Origin: Undaria pinnatifida
Lineage: Eukaryota > Sar > Phaeophyceae > Laminariales > Alariaceae
Length of the DNA: 64,000 nucleotides
Assembly: GCA_012845835.1 (NCBI GenBank)
Contig: JABAKD010000019.1
Coordinates: forward strand, 14,203,920 to 14,267,919
Direction of reading: 5' to 3'
In this document: piece by piece, positions 45,925 through 54,929 of the stretch
Numbering within the stretch: the first letter of the stretch is position 1
How the letters are laid out: every line of letters begins with the position of its first letter
Notes under the pieces: generated by a model
Databases searched by the model: none
Seen by the model: only the letters and a program-made list of their open reading frames with translations
What the model was told of the DNA's origin: nothing
Program-made: the position numbers and the translations under genes

Positions 45925-46184
45925 AGCAGGTTTTCTTCCCCCTTCCCACTGCGGCACGCGCCTTCGTTTTCATAGAGAGAAAGCTCCAGCTATTTCTCCC
46001 CGCTTCGACTCGCATCGAATTGCGCCTACCCGCGCTGCTAGGCGCTCTCAACCGGTGGTTTTTATTTGTTTTGTTTTTGTTTTTACCAATGTACTCAAAA
46101 GTTCGACCCCCGTGGGGTTCTAGTCATACAAGCAAGTTTAGTGGCGTCCGAGGGTAACAACTAGACCACTGGGGCGACCGGCTA
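45925..46184 (-). mobile_element. SINE-like element with a different tRNA-like head
   Basis: Read on the minus strand from 46180: CGGTCGCCCCAGTGGTCTAG, a good box A (TGGTCTAGTTG) and, about 55 bases on, GGGGGTCGAAC, a box-B-like sequence. The first bases match the head of the main SINE family, but the body is largely different (a TTTTTGTTTTTG tract at 46059-46084, read here on the plus strand). The 3' side does not pair with the 5' acceptor sequence, so this is a SINE head and not a functional tRNA gene. Confidence 0.6.
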
Positions 46185-46789
46185 CAGTAGTAAGTAGTAC
46201 TTCAGTCCTGGGATGGTTGTCATTCATCGACGCGCGTCAGCCAAGAATTTCGCGTTTGATTTGCTGTTGTTGTGTTGATGGGTGGAAATATAACTTTTTG
46301 GTGTGAAAACACAGACAACTACTGGCTTGTGCGAATAACATCCACCTGCTGCTAGGTAGGTTGTGTTGGATGCAGAAGGATGTTAATTTCATTTTAATGC
46401 CAAGAGCACGCACATATATGTCTGAGTAAAAAATGCACTTTTTTTCTTGCTGTTCTCCGGCGACCGAGGCTTTTTTCGCGCTTTTGGCTACTGGGTAAGC
46501 AAGGCGCTCATCGTTGCATTACGACTCTTGTCTCGATCACGGCCGAGCTCCGTGGCGAGCTCCGTGGCGGTGCTCTTAGCATCCAACGTCGCTGAGCTGG
46601 CTCTTTTTTTCAAGGGGCTGGGTTGCACCACCCTGCTCAAGTCAAGTAGATGCGTAGAAAACCCAACATCTTGTTTTGAATAGCCCGCTGCCCTCTCGGA
46701 ATTTTGTATTCGCCCCGCGTTCCCGCCCACGATGCAACATCACCAGCCCAGTTGTTTCACCCTCTCTGCGACGTAGCAGCAGCAAAAGC

Positions 46790-47130
46790 AGCAACACTCC
46801 CTTTTGGCATCCACGGACGATGCTTCTGTGAGTATGCGTGTGCGCTTCTGTGTATGTCTTGGTTAGGTGTCGGCTGTAATAGGCACACAAAACGATCAAG
46901 AAAATGGTCGGTTGTTTTAGCAAATGCAGGCACTCAGCTCAGCGGCCACAAACGCAGTATATAGCAGAACATCAGCGGTATAGTGGCAGCGGTACGCCGG
47001 CAGCCACGCTCCAAGCTCTCACCTTTGTGCCAGTAGTCATGGTGTGTGGTGCGTCTGGTGCACGGCTTCAAATGGTCGAACGACGGCAACATTAACGTCC
47101 GACCCAACAGTCGAAAACACATCGATAGGC
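46790..47130. repeat. Inverted third copy of the 340-bp repeat
   Basis: Reverse complement of the 44700-45380 unit: GCACACAAAACGATCAAGAA (46880), CTCAGCGGCCACAAACGCAG, AGCTCTCACCTTTGTGCCAG (47014) and CAACATTAACGTCCGAC (47086). Confidence 0.7.
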
Positions 47131-47465
47131 CTCATACCAGGTACGCGAAGCACACAGAAGCAGCAAGATCAGTACTGTAGCTCAAACTTGTATGTGTCAT
47201 TGGAACTCCTGTTTTTCCAATTTTCGAATTGCGATGCCCCCAGGATATTGTGTCAATGCGATCCCGCAGGGAAACTTGGTGTACATATCATACAAGGTCA
47301 CGGCTTAAGAGTCGGGTATTTCTGTCAGGTGCTGCGCCGATGAGCTTCAACCCTTGTCGCTATACCTGGTGCCGGGGGGGGGCTCCTGCCTCTGTCATTG
47401 TTTCTCCATGGTTGGCTCACGTACGTACCGTTTCCCTCAACCCTATCACTCAAAGCAACATCTCC

Positions 47466-47672
47466 ATGGAAACCCAGTCTGCCCCGCGACGCGAGAGAAA
47501 GACGTCGTGTGATCGGGAGCTAACGAAGCCCGCAAGAGCTCAAGACACTCAGCCTCTCGAGCTCTGTCCTATTGACACAGACCTTCTAATTGATCTGTCA
47601 GATGCACCCTGTGATTCATGCGGCGCGGGGAATCTTGTGAACGTATTGCTGGTGCAGGAAGTGGCAGAGTAA
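47466..47672 (+). CDS. Possible 5' exon, unknown
   Basis: ATG at 47466 in a fair context (TCCATGG). It encodes about 68 residues: a basic start (APRRERKTSCDRELTKPAR), then LELCPIDTDLLIDLSDAPC and DSCGAGNLVNVLL. The downstream frame has a GTAAGT donor at 47709, but it is in another phase. It may belong with the terminal exon at 48047-48333 on the same strand. No family recognised. Confidence 0.25.
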   Translation: METQSAPRRERKTSCDRELTKPARAQDTQPLELCPIDTDLLIDLSDAPCDSCGAGNLVNVLLVQEVAE

Positions 47673-48046
47673 CGTATTCATGGGCTCCGCAGCGAGAGGC
47701 ATTTGCGGTAAGTAGGCACATACCGCAACAATCCTCAACGCGCTCGGCAAAGCTTGTCACGGGAGTGATAAAACATCGGGGCACTTTTTATAGTACAGGC
47801 CTTGACACATCCCGTCGGTGTTGAGATCGATTCTAGATTCGTGCAGGACTGTCACAAAATGCATTAAACTTTATGCGCACACCGTCGTCGGTCGCAAACA
47901 GAGCCCAGACCCTTCAATGAACTTCTCGCATGATTCGTAAAATACTCCTTTTTTCTGTTCATGCCCTACGCATCTCGGTATCTGACCGCTATAAAGAGGC
48001 CTAAAGCAAGCCTAACGTCGCTCTGCGTTATTAATCATCATCACAG

Positions 48047-48333
48047 AAAAGGAACAGCTGTTTCCTCTGCAATCTGCCAAGCAATTGAAATTCGCTGCTC
48101 CGTCTGCGTCTGATAGGAAAACTTTGAGGTTCGGCGGCTCATGTCGAGTCTCTCAGCTCGTGCTGGCCATATCGTACCACATACAAGTGTTCGTACCATA
48201 TACAAGGGCTCCGCATGGTGCCGGCAACAAAACCACCTCGTTCTCGGTCAACGACACCCCATTTCTTGGTAGGTTTCTTCTTATTGATGGGTCATTGGGG
48301 GCATTTTGGGACGTTCAAGTGAAAATAAACTAG
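48047..48333 (+). CDS. Putative terminal exon, unknown
   Basis: Opens after an acceptor-like AATCATCATCACAG (AG at 48045-48046) and runs 95 codons to a stop. It reads KEQLFPLQSAKQLKFAAPSA, DRKTLRFGGSCRVSQLVLAI, SVNDTPFLGRFLLIDGSLG. This has the hydrophobic/polar alternation of a folded domain. No family assigned and no ATG inside near the start, which fits an internal or last exon. Confidence 0.3.
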
Positions 48334-49814
48334 CTTTTATCTGTGCAAAATAACTAGGGGAGAGCCACAGGGGTGTTTTTTCAAGCCTCTAAAGTTGCCC
48401 GTATATCGTCTGTTTTTTTTCAAGTTTTCGAAATTTTTCTGATTTTTCGTTTCCCTAAAATATAACATTGAAACAAGGTACCCCCTTTTCCTTACTCATC
48501 ATGCAGCCGGGGCAGAATTTTCGGGCGAACATATAGTTATGACAGGCGAGGCTTCTCGGCTGGGGTATCGCCCCGCACCGTGGGAATACCTGCTGTGTGT
48601 CTACGATGTCGTTCGTTGCCTACCTGTATAGGTCGTGGACTTGTTTGTCGCGATGCACTTTCGGTCTTCTCAAGTACGTGTTGGTGTGTAAAGGCAGACA
48701 TGGGCCTCAGAAAATTGAACGTATCTTAGCGTGTGTCATCGTTTTGGCTTTATTCGCGCGTGCGTTGGCTTTGCCACCGCTCGGAGTGTGATTCGGCTTT
48801 TGCTGAGGTCGGTGTGTTCGATATTGTGGTACGCACGTAGCGAAGGCGTCCGAAGTGCCACAATTGCCAAACCTGCACCCGGTTGCCATGCCGTTTTGTT
48901 ACTAGTTTAAATTTGTGATTTGGCAGGACTGACGGAATGTATGGTGCAGGCCATCTTCCTTACCTGTGGCACCTCATTCATGTTTAACGAATTGCAATGG
49001 GAAGATTTTATGGCTGTCCCGAGAGAGCCAGTGTTGTGTCTAGCTTGCACTACTTCTGGTACATGAAAGTAATGATGCGCCAGAAACATTCTGTATTTAG
49101 TCGGATTATTCCGGCTCTATCCAACACTGTCTTCTTGAAGGCATACGGTGTTTGGTGCATGCACGCAATAATGAATTCAATAAGCTAGCATAATGTTTTG
49201 CGACGCACCTTCTCCCTGGCAAATTTTATGCAGGATCAATGAAATACACGCGATCTGCTTCCACCTCTGGCGTATAGTGTAATCTGTTAGTGGCGCTGCG
49301 CTGCTGCACACACCACCTAAAAAGTCAGGCCTCCGCACCCGTGCCAATGAGGATTGACGCTGTACGCCATGTGGACTAGTCTCAGGTCTCACGGTCCCTC
49401 CTCGACCGTTTCGTTATTAGGTAACAAAACCGTTTGTGCCAAACCGACGAATAAACAAACTGGCACCCCGCCTTTCTAGGTTTGACTCGCTGAAGGGGTT
49501 GGTTAGCGCACTCCTGACCATTTTCGAGTTTCCTGCCCCGGTAAGCCCTAGGCGTCAACCGACCCACACCGTCGCGTGTATCGAGGCACTGGCGGCGGCT
49601 GTTGGTGGGCAACAGAGTTTATGCAGCGAAGCCATAGCGCGTAGTTTCAATTGTTTGAGGGGAAGGCAACGTGGATACTGTCTAAAAGTTTGTCCATTCT
49701 CCGTTTCTATACCTCGGCGTATTTGTACCTGCAGCAGTGGTGTTGACGTCTTTCCCCCGACCCCCTCTCGTCCCGCCCTGCCAGATACCTCCGCTATCCA
49801 ACCCTCCAGTTTGG

Positions 49815-50026
49815 GTGGGACGTTGTTCAAACCAATTTCGCACCACACGGGCGGCCTGCCGTTTCGAGAGCACCGAGACGGCGGTGTCTGACAAGGCGCA
49901 CGCAGAGGACGGTATGGTGAACGTTGGCAATAACGAGTGCAATATTTTTTACTGCTTCAGGGCTTCGTACTTCACTGTTGTTAGTAGCGAAACGCTGGTG
50001 TATTGCTGGAACACGCGGAGGCCGGC
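49815..50026 (+). pseudogene. Decayed N-terminal repeats of the second EsV-1-7 gene
   Basis: The sequence GTG-GGACGTTGTTCAAAC at 49815-49832 matches the start of the paralogue at 39642-39625, with ATG changed to GTG. The first repeat keeps Cys1 and the His of HAEDGMVNV but has Arg and Asp where Cys2 and Cys3 are expected. The second repeat (CNIFYC, 16-residue spacer, then YC) is intact to Cys3; the next two codons are one base short, so the frame shifts around 50006-50010 into the long open frame. Either the gene has lost its 5' end or the assembly has an error here. Confidence 0.75.
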
Positions 50027-51427
50027 ATGGTCATGGTTAGCATGATTTGCGCTCACGACCCCTGCACGAACGCATCACGGTACAATGCCACCGGTAGCAA
50101 AACGGCTCTGTATTGCAAGCGACACGCTGAGGACGGCATGGTCAATGTCCGTCACAGGCATTGCTTGCACGATTCCTGCTCGACGAGTCCTTCATTCAAC
50201 GTCGACGGTGAAAAGACGGCGTTGTACTGCAAGCGGCATGCTGGGGAGGGCATGGTCAACGTCAGAAGCAAGAAATGCTTGCATGACACCTGCACTAAGA
50301 TCCCTTGCCTCGGCGTGGAGGGCAGCAAGACACCGGTGTACTGCAAACAACACGCCCGCGATGGCATGGTTGATGTGTACAACAGGCGTTGCTGTCATGA
50401 AGCCTGCAATAAAAGCCCGTCGTTTAACGTCGGGGGTTCGAAGATGGCCTTGTATTGCAGGCAGCATGCCAAGGAGGGCATGGTTAACGTGCACAACAAG
50501 CGTTGCTGTCATGGCACCTGCAGAATGTTTCCTTCGTTCAATGTGGAGGGAAGCAAGACGGCGCTGTACTGCAGGATACACGCTGACGACGACATGGTCG
50601 ATGTGATGAACAAACGATGCCGTCGCGATAACTGCACAAATCGCTCCTCGTTCAGTATCGCGGGTAGCAAAACGGCGATGTACTGCAGGGAGCACGCTGG
50701 CGACGGCATGGTCGATGTGGGTAACAATCGATGCCGTCATGGCACATGCGAAAACCGCGCTTCATTCAATGTGGAGGGTAGCAAAACAGCATTGTACTGC
50801 AGACAACACGCAGACGACGGCATGGTCGCTTTGTTCAACAAACGTTGCCGTCGTGACACCTGCACCAAGACCCCTACGTTTAATGTGGAGGGTAGCACGA
50901 GGCCGCTGTACTGCAGGCAGCACTCTGCCCCCGACATGGTAGATGTGTGTAACATGCGCTGTCGTCACGACTCCTGCAGAAAGAGGCCCTTGTTCAATTT
51001 CAACGGTAGAAAAACGCCATTGTACTGCAGGCAGCACTCTGACGAGGGCATGGTCGATGTGCACAACAAGCGCTGCCGTCATGACACCTGCGACAAGAGC
51101 CCTTCATTTAACGTAGCGGGAAGCAAGATCTCGGTGTACTGCAGGCAGCACGCAGAAGACGGCATGGTAAATGTCCACAACAAGGGCTGCTGCCGGCACG
51201 CCACCTGCGGAAAACGCCCTTCGTTTAATTTCGAAGCTTCCAAGACGCCCGTTTACTGCAAGGAACACGCCCACGACGGCATGATGGATGTTAACAAAAA
51301 GTGTTGCCGTCATGAAACCTGCAGAAAGAGCCCTTCGTTTAATGTCCAGGGTAGCAAGACGGCCGACTACTGCAAGAAACACGCTGCCGACGGCATGGTT
51401 AACATCTACCGCGCACCTAATTATTGA
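50027..51427 (+). CDS. EsV-1-7 repeat protein (twelve repeats)
   Basis: Open frame of 466 codons from the first in-frame ATG (50027, context GGCATGG), with no intron. The frame stays open upstream to the frameshift at about 50008. It consists of twelve tandem 38-residue EsV-1-7 repeats, C-x4-C-x16-C-x2-H-x12, with consensus features C(R/L)H(D/G)TC, PSFNV.GSKT, (L/V)YC(R/K)QH and DGMV(D/N)V. All four metal-ligand-type residues are kept in every repeat. Repeats 11 and 12 start with a doubled Cys (CCRH.TC), shifting the register by one residue. The protein ends nine residues after the last repeat (YRAPNY). The 114-bp DNA period explains the long antisense frames (50192-50740 minus and others), which are not genes. 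As in IMM, a regulatory or developmental role is possible but not shown. Confidence 0.88.
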   Translation: MVMVSMICAHDPCTNASRYNATGSKTALYCKRHAEDGMVNVRHRHCLHDSCSTSPSFNVDGEKTALYCKRHAGEGMVNVRSKKCLHDTCTKIPCLGVEGSKTPVYCKQHARDGMVDVYNRRCCHEACNKSPSFNVGGSKMALYCRQHAKEGMVNVHNKRCCHGTCRMFPSFNVEGSKTALYCRIHADDDMVDVMNKRCRRDNCTNRSSFSIAGSKTAMYCREHAGDGMVDVGNNRCRHGTCENRASFNVEGSKTALYCRQHADDGMVALFNKRCRRDTCTKTPTFNVEGSTRPLYCRQHSAPDMVDVCNMRCRHDSCRKRPLFNFNGRKTPLYCRQHSDEGMVDVHNKRCRHDTCDKSPSFNVAGSKISVYCRQHAEDGMVNVHNKGCCRHATCGKRPSFNFEASKTPVYCKEHAHDGMMDVNKKCCRHETCRKSPSFNVQGSKTADYCKKHAADGMVNIYRAPNY

Positions 51428-51689
51428 AGGAGGATATTGTGTTTTTTACGCCTTTATAGCTGGAAACCCGTTTTTGCGGATGAAGTATCTTGGATTTAGT
51501 ATTGGGAGGAGTTTTGGGGCTAAGACGGGGTTAATAACTTCATTAAAATGCCGGCAAAGCAATCAGCCGCCCCTTGCAGGGCGACATGGGAGTTGTTGGC
51601 ACAGTCGACGCCGTCTGTATTCGTTAGCTTCTTGCACAATAGATCTGCGCGACGATACTGTTCCGCAGTGGCGACGAAAGGGAACCAGC

Positions 51690-51860
51690 GCCTCGCCGCA
51701 GACCACGTGGCGCGAGCATGGCAATGTCCGACGTCGACCAAAGCGGTTGATGTCGCGGCACTTCGAAATCGAGGCGTTTCTTTAATGTCGAGATTTCTAT
51801 ACCAGTGTACTCCAGACGGCATGCAGAGGACGGGACTGTCGATTTTCCAGGAGATAGCAA
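51690..51860 (+). pseudogene. Relic EsV-1-7 repeats downstream
   Basis: Two decayed repeat fragments follow the gene by 270 bp. One reads WREH-GNVRRR (about 51708-51740), like CREH with Cys changed to Trp and a deletion. The next reads RCRGTSKSRRFFNVE, then PVYSRRHAEDGTVDF (about 51735-51850), with Ser at the second and third Cys positions. They show that the repeat array was once longer or that a neighbouring paralogue has died. Confidence 0.6.
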
Positions 51861-52099
51861 GACGCCGATGTTGTATTCACAACCTACCCTCTTATCTCTG
51901 CGGGCAAGGAGAGGACATTATATTCGACATCCAAACGAGGCGTTTTGCGACTGCCCTAAGCAAATGTGTTGGGAGTGTAGAGGGTCCCTGTCTGACGACT
52001 GCCCACGCTTCCTGCAAGAGCATTGTGTAGGACTGTCGTGTAGTCGATTTTAAGGAAGGATGCGCAGCGGCGGGGATTGCGGTCAATTTGACATCGTTT

Positions 52100-52660
52100 G
52101 ACTGGGTAGGAAGTGATGTTTCCGTTGTTTCGGTTGCGGATGCCTCAAAGTTGCCATTGAACGTTTCGCTTGACGAACCAGTTCCGTCTTCTGTGTGTTC
52201 CGGCTCTCCTCATAACTGCGTGTTGGGAAGAACCTTTTGCTGGTAGCAAGGCAGATACTAAACTGTGTGATGCTTGTGGGCCACAATAGGGATTCAGCAC
52301 TACGGTTACGTGTTTGGAGGCGTACGGTAGCGATTGTATGAGCGGTCGTCAAGAATTGGGCCCACTCCTGTGGAAGGCGGCCTTGGCGGTCTCTGTGATG
52401 CCGCTGTCCCCGGCAAACATGCCTTTATCCGTGGAGCGGAACCTTGCTTGCATCGATTCATGGCAACGCAGGCAACGCGACAAGTTCGTATTTGCCTCAA
52501 ACACATATACTGTGTAGAACAAGTCGTCCCCGAATCTATTCACGAATGCTATTTTTTTAAGTGACGACGAGTTTTAGTGCTGTTGTGGAATAACCTAATC
52601 TGGTGGGTGAGGTAGTGTTGTCGTGCAACTGCCATTATTTCGACGACGAAGAAGCACGCT
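52100..52660. other. No supported gene
   Basis: Two overlapping plus frames (52314-52517 and 52334-52564) and minus frames compete; none has a motif. Confidence 0.35.
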
Positions 52661-52670
52661 TTTTAGCGGT

Positions 52671-53248
52671 TCATTTCCTGATGTCGTGTAGCCGAGCTAA
52701 TGTCTCGCTGTTTGATGCAATTTTCGGCCCAGCCGATACGTTGGGTACTTTTCTTGCATCGGCTCGCTTGGACTGAATGAGGCGATACAAGCCAAGCGTT
52801 TCCTCGAACTCAAAACTGCCATCCGCCACATTTTTGCTGTGGCTGGTGGGAGGCGCGATGAAACACGTTGGAGATATATACCGAAACATCCAAAAACATT
52901 CTGTGATTCCTTGAATGAAAGGTACAATGAGTGAAGTGCATCCGCTGCAATCCGCCACCTAAGAGGTTCCTTGGGGGTGAGCAGGAGACACCTGTTGCCG
53001 GGTCGATTTTCGTTTGAGGTGGTGCACCGTCTCCAATCAATTCGTGTCACTCGTACGGGCCATCCACAGGAGTGTACGCCAATCATCCCTCCCGGTTGGG
53101 GCGTACAAGTTTTCATATAGAACGTTTTGTTGAGCGCAGATACATGATGAGCATGAAGTTGGTTCAGGTCAAAATACAGAGGAGAGCCCACCTCGACGGC
53201 AGTTATATTGTCGATATTGCAGGTAGAGTGGTTGGCAGTACCTGGCAC
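52671..53248 (-). pseudogene. Coding-like stretch in two frames, unknown
   Basis: The minus frame 52697-53248 reads coding-like in its first half (TAVEVGSPLYFDLNQLHAHH, VRVTRIDWRRC, CLLLTPKEPLRWRIAADA). From about 52958 down, another frame looks better (FEFEETLGLYRLIQSKRADA, then NVSAGPKIASNSETLARLHD and a stop at 52671). One frameshift or an intron would join them. No domain recognised. Confidence 0.25.
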
Positions 53249-53617
53249 AACCGATTAAATGGGCACTGTGTGCCTTGTTATTCGGGAAAATATACTCGGG
53301 AAAATATAGACTTGGCTCTTACCGTTGGATAAGAGACACCTTTGCTGGTGCACCTCCGATTTGGGAAACACGTTTGTTTGCAGTATTTGGCGCAGGAGAG
53401 TTTGCGCACCGGCGAAACCCCATTCTGAGGGAAGGCTGGTTAGATTGGACGTTCGTTACGCATTTTGCACACTTTCATAATGCGCACCAGTTTTGTGATT
53501 GTGGTGGGGTTGATGTCCTTACAATGAGAAACAGTTTCGCCAAAGCCTAGGTTTACATTCGTGGTTTGTTCTCTGATTACTGCTCTTGAAAGCACCTTTT
53601 CGTCCAGGCACTACTAC

Positions 53618-53710
53618 TGCCTGGCGTAGACTGTCGATATACCGTAATATCCCCTGCCACCGATTTGCCTGGCGTAGACTGTCGATATACCGTAATATCC
53701 TCTGCCAAAG
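53618..53710. repeat. 48-bp direct repeat, two units
   Basis: TGCCTGGCGTAGACTGTCGA starts at 53618 and at 53666, each followed by TATACCGTAATATCC.CTGCC; nearly identical copies. Confidence 0.9.
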
Positions 53711-54165
53711 CCCCCTGTGGCGAGCTTTTGTTTCTCACTAAAAGGTTGTCGCCGCGGTGAACAAAGAGGTGGGGGTGACTTCGACATCGAAACAAAAATG
53801 CCTTGGGAATAAAACGCCTCTGGGGTTTCTCCAAACAGCAGTGTCATCGACACATCCGCCAAAGACTCGTGCGTACCTCGTTCTTCCGCCGCCGCATACC
53901 TCGCGCTCAAAATCTAGAATTGTCGATTCTAGCCAGCATCTTCGAACAAGCACATAACCAGCAAAGGACGGGCAACACTTCGCGAGATGCTTGCACCCTT
54001 CGTCGAGGGATAGTCGTGATGAAGAGCATGCAGGTTGCCCCTCTTCCACTCAACAAAAACCTCCAAAAGGTGTGCTCCAATCGCCTGTGTAACCTTAGGC
54101 GGCTCGTAAGGGCCACGTCAGGTAGCCGCCAAACGCTTCCGGTGTGAGATTAGAGCGGCTACATT

Positions 54166-54598
54166 TTACGACGTATCAACGACACAGCAATAGGCCACAA
54201 AAACAGGTGCGCATTGCCCCTTGAGTACAAATCGCAGTGGGGCGGAACCGAACACCGAATATATACTCATTTCACTCCCGGCGTGGCATAGGTTTTTCGT
54301 TCTGTCCCCCGCGTGAAGTCGGTATATTTTGTTAATAAAGCTTTCTCTGGAGGTACGAAAGAGGCATGGGGTATTTCGTCGAAACCAGAGCTCATTTCCT
54401 GAGGATAGCACGACACATTTCGCATTTTTTCGGCCGTTCTATTTGTTTAGTTTGTGGGGGCAGCGACAGATGATGTTCTGGGTAAATGCGAAACACGTGT
54501 ACCTCAGTATGCCGTGCAAGAGCCGTTGAACCGGCCAGGTATACCTTTTTTTGGCTCAAAACATGCAACCCGTACCCTGGGATGACTCCGCGGTGCAA
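54166..54598 (-). pseudogene. Possible transposase C-terminal relic (piggyBac-like?)
   Basis: The minus frame 54392-54598 ends with HVFRIYPEHHLSLPPQTKQ then RPKKCEMCRA; in the next frame ELWFRRNTPCLFRTSRESF follows at about 54345-54400. The C-terminal end of piggyBac-type transposases has an H..L..lP stretch, then a basic KRxxC.xC zinc ribbon and a C..LC...CF..YH pattern. The order fits, but several cysteines are absent and a frameshift is needed. It is weakly supported. Confidence 0.2.
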
Positions 54599-54714
54599 CC
54601 ACCCGAATTAGTTGCTGGATTGGTACGAGGAGGTGAGCATGCATGTGGTCAGGTGGGAACATTTTTTCGAGGAATTTGTGGCTTGACGATGTGTCGCTGC
54701 ATGCACTAAAGTAT

Positions 54715-54921
54715 TTAACAGCCACAGTTAAACACACCTGGGGCTGTGTGGACGAAGATACTGCACCAAAAGTTTAACAGCGTAGCGACAGGTACCCCTC
54801 GGTGGACGATGCCTTCATCCGCTTCGTTTGAAAGAGACTCGATGTCACCTGTGACGATAGTCGTTCTTACAACATGCTCCACAAGTGAATCTTTACTGCA
54901 GATCGCTCGTGCTGGCTTCAT
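54715..54921 (-). other. Short coding-like frame, unknown
   Basis: 68 codons from an ATG at 54921 (SKDSLVEHVVRTTIVTGDIE, EADEGIVHRGVPVATLLNF). Plausible as an exon; no family, no clear donor. Confidence 0.2.
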
Positions 54922-54929
54922 GTAGTGTT

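Noticed and set aside
46100-46180. Functional tRNA gene
   Set aside because: Box A and box B are present but the acceptor ends do not pair and a SINE-like body follows.
50152-51382. Long antisense frames across the EsV-1-7 gene, and likewise 38774-39514 on the plus strand
   Set aside because: The 114-bp repeat period is a multiple of three, so an antisense frame open in one unit stays open in all; the sense frame carries the conserved Cys/His pattern.
38515-51427. An inserted phaeovirus genome carrying the EsV-1-7 genes
   Set aside because: No other viral gene (capsid, polymerase, helicase) is visible, and the surroundings are SINEs, MITEs and microsatellites; a host multigene family explains the data better.
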